A stretch of 64,000 nucleotides of DNA. Source: Paenibacillus camerounensis (GTDB lineage: Bacteria; Bacillota; Bacilli; Paenibacillales; Paenibacillaceae). The stretch spans positions 36,443 to 100,442 of the forward strand of contig NZ_CCDG010000049.1 in assembly GCF_000723885.1 (NCBI RefSeq), given 5' to 3'. Within the stretch, counting starts at the first letter, position 1, and every line of letters begins with the position of its first letter. A program made the position numbers and the translations under genes. Under the pieces are notes generated by a model, which was not told the DNA's origin, searched no databases, and saw only the letters and a program-made list of their open reading frames with translations. Shown piece after piece: positions 51,316-60,856 of this stretch.

Positions 51316-51858
51316 TCACAAAGCTTTATCAAACTCCGCTCCTTTTCCACTGTACAAATAGGTGTATTCTCCATATTTGTACATATCAGAATCAGAATAG
51401 TACTTATCTATTAAGTACAGAACCTGATTGCGATACAAGACCGCCTCCTCCATCAAAGAAGCCCCGATTGTTCCGGTTCCGTATGGGCGATCTTTGCCTG
51501 GCGCTACAGAGGTATCCGTCCAGTCTGTCCACTCCAGCATCGAACCCGCTTCAACAAAAGCCTCATATCTCTTCTTATATTCCTTCAATATATTTTTATC
51601 TTCTTCAAACTGATACTGCTTCGATAACTCTTCGAATAGATGGTTCCATTCCGCTTCCCAGGCAGCCACATATGCATGAGCTACATACCTTATCTCAGCT
51701 GTAGCTGACGCATTTTCAATATCTTCACTGAAGGCACGGTCGATCGGGTTATCTGATGCTGTATCTTTGTCAATCTTTCCGCTGCAGCCAGCGCTAACAC
51801 ATACCAGTAAAATAATTGCCAGCAGGCCTATCACTTTGCCTTTTCTATGTTTACTCAT
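51316..51858 (-). CDS. Hypothetical lipoprotein with lysozyme-inhibitor-like layout
   Basis: A 180-aa lipoprotein with a basic start, a hydrophobic core and lipobox SAGC. The mature part is helical and rich in Trp and Glu (YVAAWEAEWNHLFEELSKQY), which recalls DUF1311/LprI-type proteins without a firm match. ATG 51858 follows AAGGA by 8 bases and lies inside the end of the upstream gene. Confidence 0.65.
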   Translation of the reverse strand: MSKHRKGKVIGLLAIILLVCVSAGCSGKIDKDTASDNPIDRAFSEDIENASATAEIRYVAHAYVAAWEAEWNHLFEELSKQYQFEEDKNILKEYKKRYEAFVEAGSMLEWTDWTDTSVAPGKDRPYGTGTIGASLMEEAVLYRNQVLYLIDKYYSDSDMYKYGEYTYLYSGKGAEFDKAL

Positions 51859-52138
51859 TAATGCTATCCTTCTTTGCTTGATGCTCAGCCAGAAATGAGA
51901 CAAGAAATGTCTCTAGCTTATCATCCTCCAGATAGAATAAGTCTACAATATTATATGTGAAGAAACTCCCCCTGCTTTCCTCTTTTTCAAACAGCTCACG
52001 TCTTCCGAATGCATTATTGTCCTTCGAGTATCTGCTCTCCAGGACAGCCATCAACTGAAAAAAACGCATATCAGGCTCTTGCTTCCATAACTGCTGAACC
52101 ATACTCATTATCCGCTCTATTCTCTCCGGATCGCGCAT
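51851..52138 (-). CDS. DUF1040-like small protein
   Basis: A 95-aa soluble protein whose start MRDPERIERIMSMVQQLWKQ and following FFQLMAVLES fit DUF1040-type proteins. ATG 52138 has GGGGG 7 bases upstream; the longer frame to 52213 has no site. It overlaps the lipoprotein gene by 8 bp. Confidence 0.7.
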   Translation of the reverse strand: MRDPERIERIMSMVQQLWKQEPDMRFFQLMAVLESRYSKDNNAFGRRELFEKEESRGSFFTYNIVDLFYLEDDKLETFLVSFLAEHQAKKDSINE

Positions 52139-52230
52139 CCTCTTTCCCCCAATTTTGTAATATACCAATATCATACCAACTGCAGCCCCGCTTACATATA
52201 AAGGATTATACACTCCGCCGCTTCCACGCC

Positions 52231-52262
52231 AAAACGGGCCGCCTCACCGAGGCAGCCCGTTA
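52231..52262 (-). terminator. Terminator of the ABC-F gene
   Basis: On the minus strand CGGGCTGCCTC and GAGGCGGCCCG form an 11-bp stem with a 3-base loop, followed by TTTT. Confidence 0.85.
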
Positions 52263-52276
52263 CACAGCTTAGCATA

Positions 52277-53833
52277 TTAGAATACTTTTGTAGTCCACGA
52301 CTCACAGTTCCACGTATCGGTTACGATGTCGCGGTAGAACTCCGGTTCGTGGGAGATCAGCAGGATGCTGCCTTTGTACGCTTTGAGCGCACGCTGCAGC
52401 TCTTCCTTGGCATCTACGTCAAGGTGGTTCGTCGGCTCATCGAGTACGAGCAGGTTGGATTCGCGGTTAATCAGCTTGCAGAGCCGGACTTTGGCTTTTT
52501 CGCCGCCGCTCAGAACCGCGATCTTGCTCTCGATGTGCTTGGTGGTCAGGCCGCACTTGGCAAGCGCCGCGCGGATTTCGAACTGGGTGAAGGAAGGGAA
52601 CTCTGTCCATATCTCTTCAATACAGGTGTTGTAGTTGGCATCCTTCATCTCCTGCTCGAAGTAGCCGATTTCCAGCAGATCGCCAAGTCTGGCGGAACCG
52701 GAAAGGGTCGGGATCTGGCCCAGAATGCTGCGCAGCAGCGTTGTTTTACCGATACCGTTGGCGCCGACGAGTGCAATCTTTTGTCCGCGTTCCATACTGA
52801 GATCAAGCGGTCTTGAGAGCGGAGAATCATAGCCAATTACCAGATCCTTTGTCTCAAATACAACCTTGCCGGAAGTACGGCCCTGCTTGAAATTGAACTG
52901 CGGCTTCGGCTTCTCCTTGGCCAGCTCGATCACTTCCATCTTGTCCAGCTTCTTCTGGCGTGACATCGCCATATTACGGGTAGCCACACTCGCTTTATTC
53001 CGGGCTACGAAATCCTTGAGGTCAGAGATTTCCTGCTGCTGACGCTTGAACGCAGATTCAAGCTGCGATTTCTTCGCCTCATACACCTGCTGGAAATACT
53101 CATAATCCCCAACGTAACGGGAAAGCGACTGATTCTCCATATGGTAGATCAGGTTGATTACGCTGTTCAGGAACGGAATATCATGGGAGATCAGAATGAA
53201 GGCATTCTCGTATTCCTGCAGGTAACGCTTCAGCCAGATGATATGCTGCTCATCCAGATAGTTCGTCGGCTCATCGAGGAGCAGAATGTCCGGCTTCTCC
53301 AGCAGCAGCTTCGCAAGCAGTACCTTGGTGCGCTGTCCGCCGCTCAGATCGTGAACATCCTTGTCCAGACCGATGTCGGTCAGGCCCAGGCCGCGTGCGG
53401 TTTCGTCGATTTTGGCGTCGATCATATAGAAGTCCTGGTTAGTCAGCGTATCCTGAATGGTACCGACATCCTCCAGCAGCTGCTCCAGCTCCTCCGGAGT
53501 GACGTCGCCCATCTTGCCGTACATATCATTCATTTCCTGCTCCATATCGAACAGGTACTGGAAGGCGCTGCGCAGCACATCACGGATCGACTGTCCCTTA
53601 GTCAGCGCGGCATGCTGATCCAGATAGCCTGCACGCATACGCTTAGCCCATTCTACCTTGCCTTCGTCCGGCTGAAGCTTGCCGGTAATAATGTTCATGA
53701 AGGTAGACTTTCCTTCACCATTGGCTCCAATCAGACCGATATGCTCACCCTTCAGCAGGCGGAAGGATACATCCGTGAAAATCGCCCGGTCACCAAACCC
53801 GTGACTCAGCTTCTCTACATTTAATATGCTCAT
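52277..53833 (-). CDS. ABC-F family ATPase (YkpA/YbiT-like)
   Basis: A 518-aa cytoplasmic protein with two ATPase domains and no membrane part. The first has GANGEGKST, LSGGQRTK and LLDEPTN; the second has GANGIGKTT, LSGGEKAK and VLDEPTN. The linker (RQQQEISDLKDFVARNKASV) is the charged P-site tRNA interaction motif of ABC-F translation factors. The set resembles YbiT/YkpA rather than antibiotic-resistance ABC-F proteins. ATG 53833 is preferred over a 68-residue extension with no homology. Confidence 0.92.
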   Translation of the reverse strand: MSILNVEKLSHGFGDRAIFTDVSFRLLKGEHIGLIGANGEGKSTFMNIITGKLQPDEGKVEWAKRMRAGYLDQHAALTKGQSIRDVLRSAFQYLFDMEQEMNDMYGKMGDVTPEELEQLLEDVGTIQDTLTNQDFYMIDAKIDETARGLGLTDIGLDKDVHDLSGGQRTKVLLAKLLLEKPDILLLDEPTNYLDEQHIIWLKRYLQEYENAFILISHDIPFLNSVINLIYHMENQSLSRYVGDYEYFQQVYEAKKSQLESAFKRQQQEISDLKDFVARNKASVATRNMAMSRQKKLDKMEVIELAKEKPKPQFNFKQGRTSGKVVFETKDLVIGYDSPLSRPLDLSMERGQKIALVGANGIGKTTLLRSILGQIPTLSGSARLGDLLEIGYFEQEMKDANYNTCIEEIWTEFPSFTQFEIRAALAKCGLTTKHIESKIAVLSGGEKAKVRLCKLINRESNLLVLDEPTNHLDVDAKEELQRALKAYKGSILLISHEPEFYRDIVTDTWNCESWTTKVF

Positions 53834-53930
53834 GAAGTTAACACCTTTTCCTTTACAAAGTATACTCGTCATATTATAAAGGTTTTGGGGCCGCAACTCC
53901 AGAAGGGTTTTCAAAAAAATACACCTCGAG

Positions 53931-54854
53931 CTAAACCTCCCTTTTAACGTCCGGTGTATATATGATCCGCCGGTAATCCCTATCTCTGTTATCCATATCC
54001 CCCAGATACATCCGCTCATGCTCGGGTACAAGCTCATATTTCTCTTTCAGCTTCCCGCGGGTATATTCACCTGGGTACTCCAAGTAGGTATAGTAGGCTG
54101 CCCTGCATTCTTCAGCAGCTGTTTTTTGCCCATTCAGCTTTTTGTGCAGCTCTACAAGCTCCTTGTACTTCTCGGGAATCTCTGATGAATAAAGCGGCTT
54201 AGCTAACGTAACCTCACCGAGATTCTGAATTCGGATCACTGAATCCGCCGAAAATTCCGTGAACAGCGTCCCGTCCGCAAACAGCGTGCCTATCTCTTCA
54301 ATCCGGTACTCCGCCTCCTCAGGCAGATTGTACACAGCAACCCGCCCGTCTTTGTAGACAATAAGATTCACCAGATAAATTGCTCCTGCATATTTCATAA
54401 ATAGAAAGAATCCTCTACCCTCAACCGTCTGATAAAATAATTCCTGCATCACATAAAAGTCCGTCGCAGCCGGTGAGCTTGTGATTTTTCTCGCTTCCTG
54501 CTGCTGCTTCTCCCGTTCCGTTACCTTATAAAGATTGGTCAGCTCCGGGTTAAGGCTGCTTATTACGTCTACAAAATGTTTAAGATACGTCTGCTTCGAA
54601 TAATCCCACTCCGCCTTTACCACTTTATACGCACCAAGGCCATGAATGGACAGCTGTTCCCCTGAAGGAACAGCCGGAGCTAGCCAGCCGGAATTTATTT
54701 TATCTGCCAGGCCATCCTGATCTACCAGCTCCCAGCAATTGCTCATGCCGTCTTCGTATACATCCACATGAATATAGAAATAATGGCCGCCGTTATTGAT
54801 GATCCCCGGAACCGAAGTTCCTTCAATTTTCTTTGTTCTGCGTATCGCTCTCAT
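53931..54854 (-). CDS. Hypothetical protein
   Basis: A 307-aa soluble protein with no recognised domain. It has a beta-rich N-terminus (GHYFYIHVDVYEDGMSNCWE) and a similar internal segment (AIYLVNLIVYKDGRVAVYNL), which suggests an internal duplication. AAGGAG lies before the ATG. Confidence 0.6.
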   Translation of the reverse strand: MRAIRRTKKIEGTSVPGIINNGGHYFYIHVDVYEDGMSNCWELVDQDGLADKINSGWLAPAVPSGEQLSIHGLGAYKVVKAEWDYSKQTYLKHFVDVISSLNPELTNLYKVTEREKQQQEARKITSSPAATDFYVMQELFYQTVEGRGFFLFMKYAGAIYLVNLIVYKDGRVAVYNLPEEAEYRIEEIGTLFADGTLFTEFSADSVIRIQNLGEVTLAKPLYSSEIPEKYKELVELHKKLNGQKTAAEECRAAYYTYLEYPGEYTRGKLKEKYELVPEHERMYLGDMDNRDRDYRRIIYTPDVKREV

Positions 54855-55013
54855 CCGTAAGCTCCTTTTATAAACTTTTGTAAAGGGAAAGTAAAATAAA
54901 TATGATTTTTACATAGGAATTTTCAGCATTTTCAGGTAATCTATTAGAGTTGAATTTGGAAGCTGCGATGTAATAGAATGAATTAATTAACGTGTAAAGG
55001 ATGCGCATAAGCA

Positions 55014-56885
55014 ATGCGGTTGAAAGAACCACGCACACTCAGTAAACGATCTATACTATTCTTCTCTATCATTATGCTGGCGAAAAGCTACTTTGCCTGG
55101 TACTACCTGTTCGAAGACGGGCCGACCTGGAGTACCCTGTTCAAAGAAATCCCCTTTGTCCTGATTATCTTCTGTCTGATTGAGTGGTTCGCCACAAAGC
55201 GGAAGATCGCTATCTACATGCTTGTCAACCTGCTGATTACCGTACTATTTTTTTCACTGATTATCTACCACAATCACTTCGGAATTATTGCCACCTCTCA
55301 GGTATTCGGCCAGGCGAAACAGGTGGGTGCCGTTAAAAAGAGTATTTTCGCGGTGCTCCATCCGCAGTATATGCTGATCTTCCTGGATATTATCGTCATC
55401 AGCCTGATCATGCTCAGCCGCAAGAAGGCCGTGGCCTGGAAAAAGGCGATGTCACGCCGCAGCAACCGCAAGGTTGTCGCTGTTCTGTTCTGTATTTCGC
55501 TCGTGATCTGTATGATGAATATCTTCCCGAACAAAGCCAGTATGAACGAGACGGTTCAGGCCGAGCAGATGGGTATTCTCAACTACGAAGCCTATGCCCT
55601 GCTTGCAGATGATAAGGAAGAGCTGATCGACAGCTCGGTGATTACGCAGTCTGTCATTGATCAGACTAAAGGCATTACCGTCCGTTCTGAACCGATCCTG
55701 AATGGGGCCGCCAAGGGGAAGAATCTAATTATTATCCAGATGGAGTCATTTCAAAATTTCTTAGTCCATCTGTCGATTGACGGGCAGGAAATCACCCCTA
55801 ACATGAATGAGCTGGCGGACAGCAGCATCTATTTCCCGCGCTTCTTCCAGCAGGTCGGCCAGGGCAACACCTCAGATGCGGAGTTTATCGTCAACACTTC
55901 GTTCTACGTACCGCCGGATGGTCCGGCGACCGAGATTTATGCGCCAAAAGAGCTGCCAAGCTTACCTAAGCTGCTGCAGGAGCAAGGCTACGATACCGCC
56001 ACCTTCCATACGAATGAAGTGGATTTCTGGAACCGCGGTGAGCTTTACCGCGCGCTTGGTTTTGACCGTTATTATGATAAAGCTTTCTTTGGCGAGGAAG
56101 ATACCGTTTTCTACGGCGCCTCTGATGAAGTGCTCTATACGAAAACTTCTGCAGAGCTGGCCCGGATGAATGAGAGCAGCCAGCCGTTCTATTCCCATGT
56201 CATTTCAATGTCCTCACATAATCCGTTCACCATTCCGGAGAACAAGTACCAGATGGCGCTGCCGGAGCGGTATGAGGGAACCTTTGTCGGCAACTACATT
56301 CGTGCCCAGAACTACGCAGACTATGCGCTGGGACAGTTTATCGCTGAGCTCAAGGAGAACGGCGTATGGGACGACAGCCTGGTTGTATTGTACGGCGACC
56401 ACCGCGGACTGCCGATATTCTCATTGAAGGATGAGGATAAGGTGCTGCTGCAGGAGATTCTGGGAAAAGAATACACCGAACGCGACCTGATCAACATTCC
56501 GCTGATCATTTCGTCTGCCGGAGTCCCTATGGCCAGTGTCCAGAACCAGTTAGGCGGCCAGGTCGATATTCTGCCGACCGTAGCCAATCTGCTTGGTGTA
56601 CCGCTCGATAATCATATTCACTTTGGGCAGGATATTCTGAACGAAAGAGAATACAACCTGCTGCCGCAGCGTTATTATCTGCCGACCGGTTCCTTTGTGA
56701 ACAATGAGGAGCTGTTCCTGTCCGGCAGCGGCTTCGAGGACGGCCAGCATTACACGCTGTCCGGCGACGGCGACAAGCCGCTGCAGTCCACCGAAGACGA
56801 ATTCGACTCAGCGCTGAAGCTGCTTCAGCTGTCGGACAGCTATGTGTCACAGCTTCCGGACCGTGAGATTGCTGAGGAAGAATAG
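55014..56885 (+). CDS. LTA synthase family phosphoglycerol transferase
   Basis: A 623-aa membrane enzyme with five N-terminal membrane segments and an extracellular sulfatase-fold domain. The metal ligand Glu244 (IQMESFQN) and the catalytic Thr286 in GQGNTSDAE are present, as are the GDHRG-type block and SMSSHNPF. LtaS enzymes transfer glycerol phosphate from phosphatidylglycerol to build or prime lipoteichoic acid. This one could be LtaS- or YqgS-like. It stands alone on the + strand. Confidence 0.93.
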   Translation: MRLKEPRTLSKRSILFFSIIMLAKSYFAWYYLFEDGPTWSTLFKEIPFVLIIFCLIEWFATKRKIAIYMLVNLLITVLFFSLIIYHNHFGIIATSQVFGQAKQVGAVKKSIFAVLHPQYMLIFLDIIVISLIMLSRKKAVAWKKAMSRRSNRKVVAVLFCISLVICMMNIFPNKASMNETVQAEQMGILNYEAYALLADDKEELIDSSVITQSVIDQTKGITVRSEPILNGAAKGKNLIIIQMESFQNFLVHLSIDGQEITPNMNELADSSIYFPRFFQQVGQGNTSDAEFIVNTSFYVPPDGPATEIYAPKELPSLPKLLQEQGYDTATFHTNEVDFWNRGELYRALGFDRYYDKAFFGEEDTVFYGASDEVLYTKTSAELARMNESSQPFYSHVISMSSHNPFTIPENKYQMALPERYEGTFVGNYIRAQNYADYALGQFIAELKENGVWDDSLVVLYGDHRGLPIFSLKDEDKVLLQEILGKEYTERDLINIPLIISSAGVPMASVQNQLGGQVDILPTVANLLGVPLDNHIHFGQDILNEREYNLLPQRYYLPTGSFVNNEELFLSGSGFEDGQHYTLSGDGDKPLQSTEDEFDSALKLLQLSDSYVSQLPDREIAEEE

Positions 56886-56900
56886 ACCATTAGCATTACA

Positions 56901-56924
56901 CAGCCGCTCCTGGTGGGGCGGCTG
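56901..56924 (+). terminator. Hairpin after the LTA synthase gene
   Basis: CAGCCGC and GCGGCTG pair, with CC/GG inside, followed by TTTGTTG. Confidence 0.65.
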
Positions 56925-56949
56925 TTTGTTGTATCAATCCTTAACGAGA

Positions 56950-57139
56950 AATAAGTGTATTTGCTGCAGCTAAATTGGTTAGTAAAGCTACTTTTTCAGG
57001 AATAAGTGTATTCCGTGCAACTATCTTGGACTAAAACTGCGATTTAGCTCAAAAAGACAGATAATAGTTGCACCGAGTACACTTAAACCGATAAAAACTC
57101 AAAAAGTCATTGAAATAGTTGCACAAAGTACAGTTATCC
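56950..57139. repeat. Four-box intergenic repeat element, copy C
   Basis: Units lie at 56950-56975, 57001-57026, 57063-57088 and 57114-57139, with centres 51, 62 and 51 bp apart. The first two are in one orientation and the last two inverted, so the whole element is a large symmetric inverted repeat. This is the best preserved copy. Confidence 0.85.
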
Positions 57140-57277
57140 TGTGGGATTGTGGATATTAGAGATCTAAAGACGAATTACTCCCCCTGGTAGGCCGAATCTA
57201 TAAATATCACCTGCGGCTATTAGCGCTCAATAAACTTTAAGTCTACTCCTATCTTCTAACTTCGAAATGTACGCTGC

Positions 57278-57901
57278 CTACAGCCACAGTTTCTTACCCC
57301 AGACTTCTCTGCGTGCCAGCAGTAACTGTTTCCCGGAGTATGTATAATCAAACAGCTGTTCATCAGGAGCGGCGTATAAATCTATCAGAACCTTGGGTAT
57401 AATTGCAGCATCAAATGACCACAACTCTCCGTTGTTTCCGGTCACGGCCGCATCCCATGGCTTGCCGCCAGTCGCCTCGTCCGTAAAGTAAATTCCCACC
57501 TGATCATAGTAATCCGCAAACTGCTCCATAAGACTCCAAATATACGGCTGCACCTCACATATCAGCTCACCCGTTCTGTAATCCGCTGTGATCTCCTCCG
57601 TCAAGAACAGCAAGCTCACCTCAAGCCACGATTCTGCCAGCTCAGGAAACACTTCAGGAGTAAGACCGGCCACATAGGGCCTTACATGCAGCGAAAGCCC
57701 CTCTACAGGGACCTCCTCTGCATCTGCATTCCCGCCTTGATACATAAAACCGTTGTCCGCCACTTCCCATTTAAGTCCGCTATCGAAATAGCTATTGTCC
57801 AAGCCTGCCTTGGAGAGGAATGCAGCAAACTGCTGTATCACCTCTTTGTAGTTACTCTCATCACATTTCACATAAGTCTGAATATGCGAGTATTCCGGCA
57901 T
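57278..57901 (-). CDS. Hypothetical protein
   Basis: A 207-aa soluble acidic protein, no recognised family. ATG 57901 has GGAGGGAG 10 bases upstream. It lies 18 bp after the Imm33/DUF2314 gene and probably forms a pair with it. Confidence 0.6.
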   Translation of the reverse strand: MPEYSHIQTYVKCDESNYKEVIQQFAAFLSKAGLDNSYFDSGLKWEVADNGFMYQGGNADAEEVPVEGLSLHVRPYVAGLTPEVFPELAESWLEVSLLFLTEEITADYRTGELICEVQPYIWSLMEQFADYYDQVGIYFTDEATGGKPWDAAVTGNNGELWSFDAAIIPKVLIDLYAAPDEQLFDYTYSGKQLLLARREVWGKKLWL

Positions 57902-57919
57902 CGTACGATCTCCCTCCAC

Positions 57920-58549
57920 CTACTCCTCCGGCACCCAATCCCTTACACGGACCCACGCCCCGTCCCTGCTCTCCCGTTCAAAAGCACTGCCGACTTCTCC
58001 CTTAAACGGCTCCAGCAGGCTCGGGTCCTGATCCATTATGGCATATACGTGCATCAACCGCACATTGTTGGAATTGCCCAGATACGCTTCATCCTCATCC
58101 CCTGCAAACAGCCGCCAGCCGCTGTCCTGCTCCCGTTCCGGGGCCTGCCGGTACATCCAGTGCACCGCGCTGCCGGGCTCCAGGCATTTCTTTGAGACGA
58201 GCGCCATTTTCTCGCCGACCTCCAGCCACAACGGGTCACCTTCGCGAAGAATGGTGCGGGCAATATGCTTCGGTTCAAATTGTATCGTGTCTCCAAGCTT
58301 CAGTGACTTCAGGTATTCCGGTGCATTGGTCAAAATACCGGTATAACGGCAGCTGACAGGGTCTTGTCCGGTAATCTCCACCCACATCCGTTCTGCACGC
58401 GGCCCGCCTTCTGCCGGATTCGTTAATACGAAATGCAGTCTGACCAGTCTTCCGGTCTGCTGGGAGCTTCTTTCATGCTCAGAGGGAATAAAGAACGATT
58501 CCGGGTGCAGTAAGCTGGTTTCTTCAACATTTTCTAATATCCATTCCAC
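57920..58549 (-). CDS. DUF2314/Imm33 (DUF2185) domain protein
   Basis: A 209-aa protein. The middle part (MWVEITGQD, then YLKSLKLGDTIQFEPKHIAR) fits DUF2314. The C-terminal part (DSGWRLFAGDEDEAYLGNSN, later DPSLLEPFKGEVGSAFERE) fits the Imm33/DUF2185 domain found in immunity proteins of polymorphic toxins. No toxin gene is visible nearby. It starts at GTG 58549 after AAGGAGG. Confidence 0.75.
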   Translation of the reverse strand: MEWILENVEETSLLHPESFFIPSEHERSSQQTGRLVRLHFVLTNPAEGGPRAERMWVEITGQDPVSCRYTGILTNAPEYLKSLKLGDTIQFEPKHIARTILREGDPLWLEVGEKMALVSKKCLEPGSAVHWMYRQAPEREQDSGWRLFAGDEDEAYLGNSNNVRLMHVYAIMDQDPSLLEPFKGEVGSAFERESRDGAWVRVRDWVPEE

Positions 58550-58674
58550 TCAGCATTCCTCCTTAGTCGGTTATTACCCGATTTCCGCATATTCACTTGA
58601 TTATCGAGCTGATGCTGCACAAAGAAAAAACAAGCTGATTTTACACATCTTATGCCCCCTATGCCCCGGAATAT

Positions 58675-59211
58675 TCAGAAATTCTGTTTATATTCATGTT
58701 CAAGCACAGAATAAAGAAAAGAATCATGCCATCCGCCTTTATGCCACATATGCTCCCGCAGATGACCTTCGTAGCGCATGCCGATTTTTTGCATGACTTT
58801 GGCTGAACCGGTGTTGTCCGGCCGGCAGGTGGCGTAAATCCGGTGCAGCGCAAATTCACCGAATCCGAGATGGAGCAGCGCCGCAGCCGCTTCACTCGTA
58901 TATCCCTTTTTCCAGAAAAGAGGATTGAAGCAATAGCCGATCTCCCCCTGGCGGGGCTCCCTGAAATAAATCCCGCAGCCGCCAATCAGCTGACCGGTAG
59001 CCTTCAGCACAACTGCAAACTCGTAATCACGGCGCGGCGACTGCTGCTGCATCTCCATTGTCATGTTAATATAATCTTTTGTCTCGGCTTCCGTATTCGG
59101 GCCCCAGATCATATATCTGGCGACCAGCGAGTCTGATGCATAGGCATGGACCTCTTCATAATCCTCAGATTCAATCTCCCTGATCAATAACCGTTCCGTC
59201 TCGAGCTGCAT
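58675..59211 (-). CDS. GNAT family N-acetyltransferase (RimJ/RimL-like)
   Basis: A 178-aa acetyltransferase with LETERLLIREIE at the start, the acetyl-CoA loop around EIGYCFNPLFWKKGYTSEAA, and RPDNTGSAKVMQKIGMRYEG. The substrate is probably a protein N-terminus or a small amine. ATG 59211 is preferred over 59223, which sits on the ribosome binding site. Confidence 0.88.
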   Translation of the reverse strand: MQLETERLLIREIESEDYEEVHAYASDSLVARYMIWGPNTEAETKDYINMTMEMQQQSPRRDYEFAVVLKATGQLIGGCGIYFREPRQGEIGYCFNPLFWKKGYTSEAAAALLHLGFGEFALHRIYATCRPDNTGSAKVMQKIGMRYEGHLREHMWHKGGWHDSFLYSVLEHEYKQNF

Positions 59212-59276
59212 GTTATGCCACATCCTTTTCTTCAGGGGTAACAGACTTTGTTATATTCTCTCAGAAATACAAAAAA

Positions 59277-59299
59277 GCCACAATGAAAAGCATTGCGGC
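59277..59299 (-). terminator. Terminator of the DUF1801 gene
   Basis: GCCGCAATG and CATTGTGGC pair around a 5-base loop, followed by TTTTTT on the minus strand. Confidence 0.85.
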
Positions 59300-59328
59300 C
59301 GGCTTCCTTTTGTATTATGCTACGTGCT

Positions 59329-59700
59329 TTATTTCCGCCAGAAGGTGGCACAGTCTGCTTTATCCAGAATGTTGAATTCGATCATTTCTTCAAGCAGGGA
59401 GTAGTCAACCGGACTTTCCCACTTCATCCGCAGCAGCTGCTTCGTATGGTCATAGCCGGCTTGTACGATCCTCTCGGAGAACCGGTTAATTCCCGCTACC
59501 TCCGGGGCTACCGCCATATGCTGCTTGGATACACTAAACCCGATAATATAGGTGCCATGATCGGTGAACATCGGCTGATTCCAGGCTATTTTGGGCTCCA
59601 GCCCAGGATAACGCCCGGCTACCCAGCTAAGCACCTCTTCCGTCCGTGTGCGGTGTGCAGGATTCTTGATCCCGTCCAGGTATTCTGCAAAAACCTCCAT
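59329..59700 (-). CDS. DUF1801 (YdhG/frataxin-like) protein
   Basis: A 123-aa protein of the DUF1801 family (VLSWVAGRYPGLEPKIAWNQ, MFTDHGTYIIGFSVSKQHM, QLLRMKWESPVDYSLLEEMI). Some members have been proposed as iron chaperones. ATG 59700 has GGAGG 6 bases upstream. Confidence 0.85.
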   Translation of the reverse strand: MEVFAEYLDGIKNPAHRTRTEEVLSWVAGRYPGLEPKIAWNQPMFTDHGTYIIGFSVSKQHMAVAPEVAGINRFSERIVQAGYDHTKQLLRMKWESPVDYSLLEEMIEFNILDKADCATFWRK

Positions 59701-59810
59701 GCTGTTCCTCCTGTCTCTCAACTGCCTTTATCTTGATTTCAACTATATCGAATACAAGCAGGTTAGTCAAAAAAACGCCACATTTCCAGCTATGCAGCAA
59801 TACCGGGAGT

Positions 59811-60059
59811 TTAGCCTAATTCCTTACTTTTAACAGTGAAGCCGCGCACCTTCATCCATTTGCCGCCAACGGCTTCATCGACGGAGCCGTTTTTGGTCCG
59901 GACACAGAATTTATGTGACGTTCCCCGGTCAAAGCCCGTCGCCTCAAACAGCAGATCATCGCCAGCCGTTCCCTTGTAATATACCTGCTTCAGCCCGAGC
60001 CTGTTCAGAAGCTCCTGCTTCACACTTTCCAAATATACTCTTGAATATTCTTTTGCCAT
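59811..60059 (-). CDS. Small hypothetical protein
   Basis: An 82-aa basic protein starting at ATG 60059 after GGGAGG (7 bases). The upstream part of the frame overlaps the ATPase gene region and is not likely coding. No family is recognised. It follows the AAA ATPase gene by 40 bp and may be co-transcribed. Confidence 0.6.
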   Translation of the reverse strand: MAKEYSRVYLESVKQELLNRLGLKQVYYKGTAGDDLLFEATGFDRGTSHKFCVRTKNGSVDEAVGGKWMKVRGFTVKSKELG

Positions 60060-60099
60060 GATGATTCCTCCCGCGATGTTCATTCGTTCATTCTTTCGT

Positions 60100-60813
60100 T
60101 CATTCGTCACTGAACAGCTCCCGCAGAACCGCATTCCGGTTCTCCAGAAACTGTCTCGTAAGGATATAGTGCATTGTATCTTCGTACCGGATCTCTCCCG
60201 CAGGGTGGCTGTCAAAGTTCAGAATCTGCGCACCCGGATAACCGAGCAGAATCGGCGAATGGGTTGCGATGATAAACTGGGCTTCCTTCTCCAGATCTTT
60301 GATGATGCGCAGCAATGACAGCTGTCTTGCGGGGGATAACGCGGCTTCGGGCTCGTCCAGCAGATAGATCGCTTTTTTACCGAAACGGTTAGTAAAAAGG
60401 GACAAAAAAGCCTCCCCGTGCGACTGCTTATGCAGCGACTGCCCCCCGTAATACCGCAGGCTCTCAGGCATCGTATCCAGATGGGAGGCAAAATGGTAAA
60501 AGGTCTCCGCCCGCAGAAAAAATCCGTTCGTAATCTTCGGCAGCCAGGATAAGCGGATGTGTTCGCCCAGTGCCGAATGCGAAGCATCGACATCATAGGT
60601 ATTGTTCCGGCCGCCGCCGGCCGTATTGAAGCCGCACTGGTAAGCAACCGCCTCCAGCAGAGTGGATTTGCCTGACCCGTTCTCTCCGACCAGAAACGTT
60701 ACATTGTTCTTAAACTCAAGCCGCTCAAGATTCTTCAAAGCCGGGATCGAGAACGGATAACGCCGGGGCTCCGGTATATTGTTCAGCATCATTTCCAGAC
60801 CGCGCAGGAACAA
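60100..60813 (-). CDS. AAA family ATPase (ABC/SMC-like)
   Basis: A 237-aa soluble ATPase with Walker A GENGSGKST (43-51), a signature-like region GGQSLHKQSHGEAFL, Walker B YLLDEPEAALSP and the switch His in ATHSP. It is of the single-domain RecF/SMC-like type with no coiled coil. The start is a TTG at 60813 about 8 bases after AGAGG. Members have varied or unknown roles, including in phage defence; no partner nuclease gene is adjacent. Confidence 0.85.
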   Translation of the reverse strand: MFLRGLEMMLNNIPEPRRYPFSIPALKNLERLEFKNNVTFLVGENGSGKSTLLEAVAYQCGFNTAGGGRNNTYDVDASHSALGEHIRLSWLPKITNGFFLRAETFYHFASHLDTMPESLRYYGGQSLHKQSHGEAFLSLFTNRFGKKAIYLLDEPEAALSPARQLSLLRIIKDLEKEAQFIIATHSPILLGYPGAQILNFDSHPAGEIRYEDTMHYILTRQFLENRNAVLRELFSDE

Positions 60814-60856
60814 GCAGCATCCTCTCCCAACCTGTTGTTAGTATATACCTGTTCGC

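Larger units (their letters stand above)
56886..57277. other. Gene-free region with four-box element C
   Basis: About 390 bp between convergent genes. It contains the LTA synthase terminator (56901-56924) and the clearest four-box element (56950-57139). Confidence 0.65.

Noticed and set aside
53141..53824. 227-codon + frame opposite the ABC-F gene
   Set aside because: Antisense shadow of a gene with clear ATPase motifs.
56950..57139. Four-box elements as CRISPR arrays
   Set aside because: Units are inverted relative to each other, diverge in sequence, and only four occur per locus with no cas genes.
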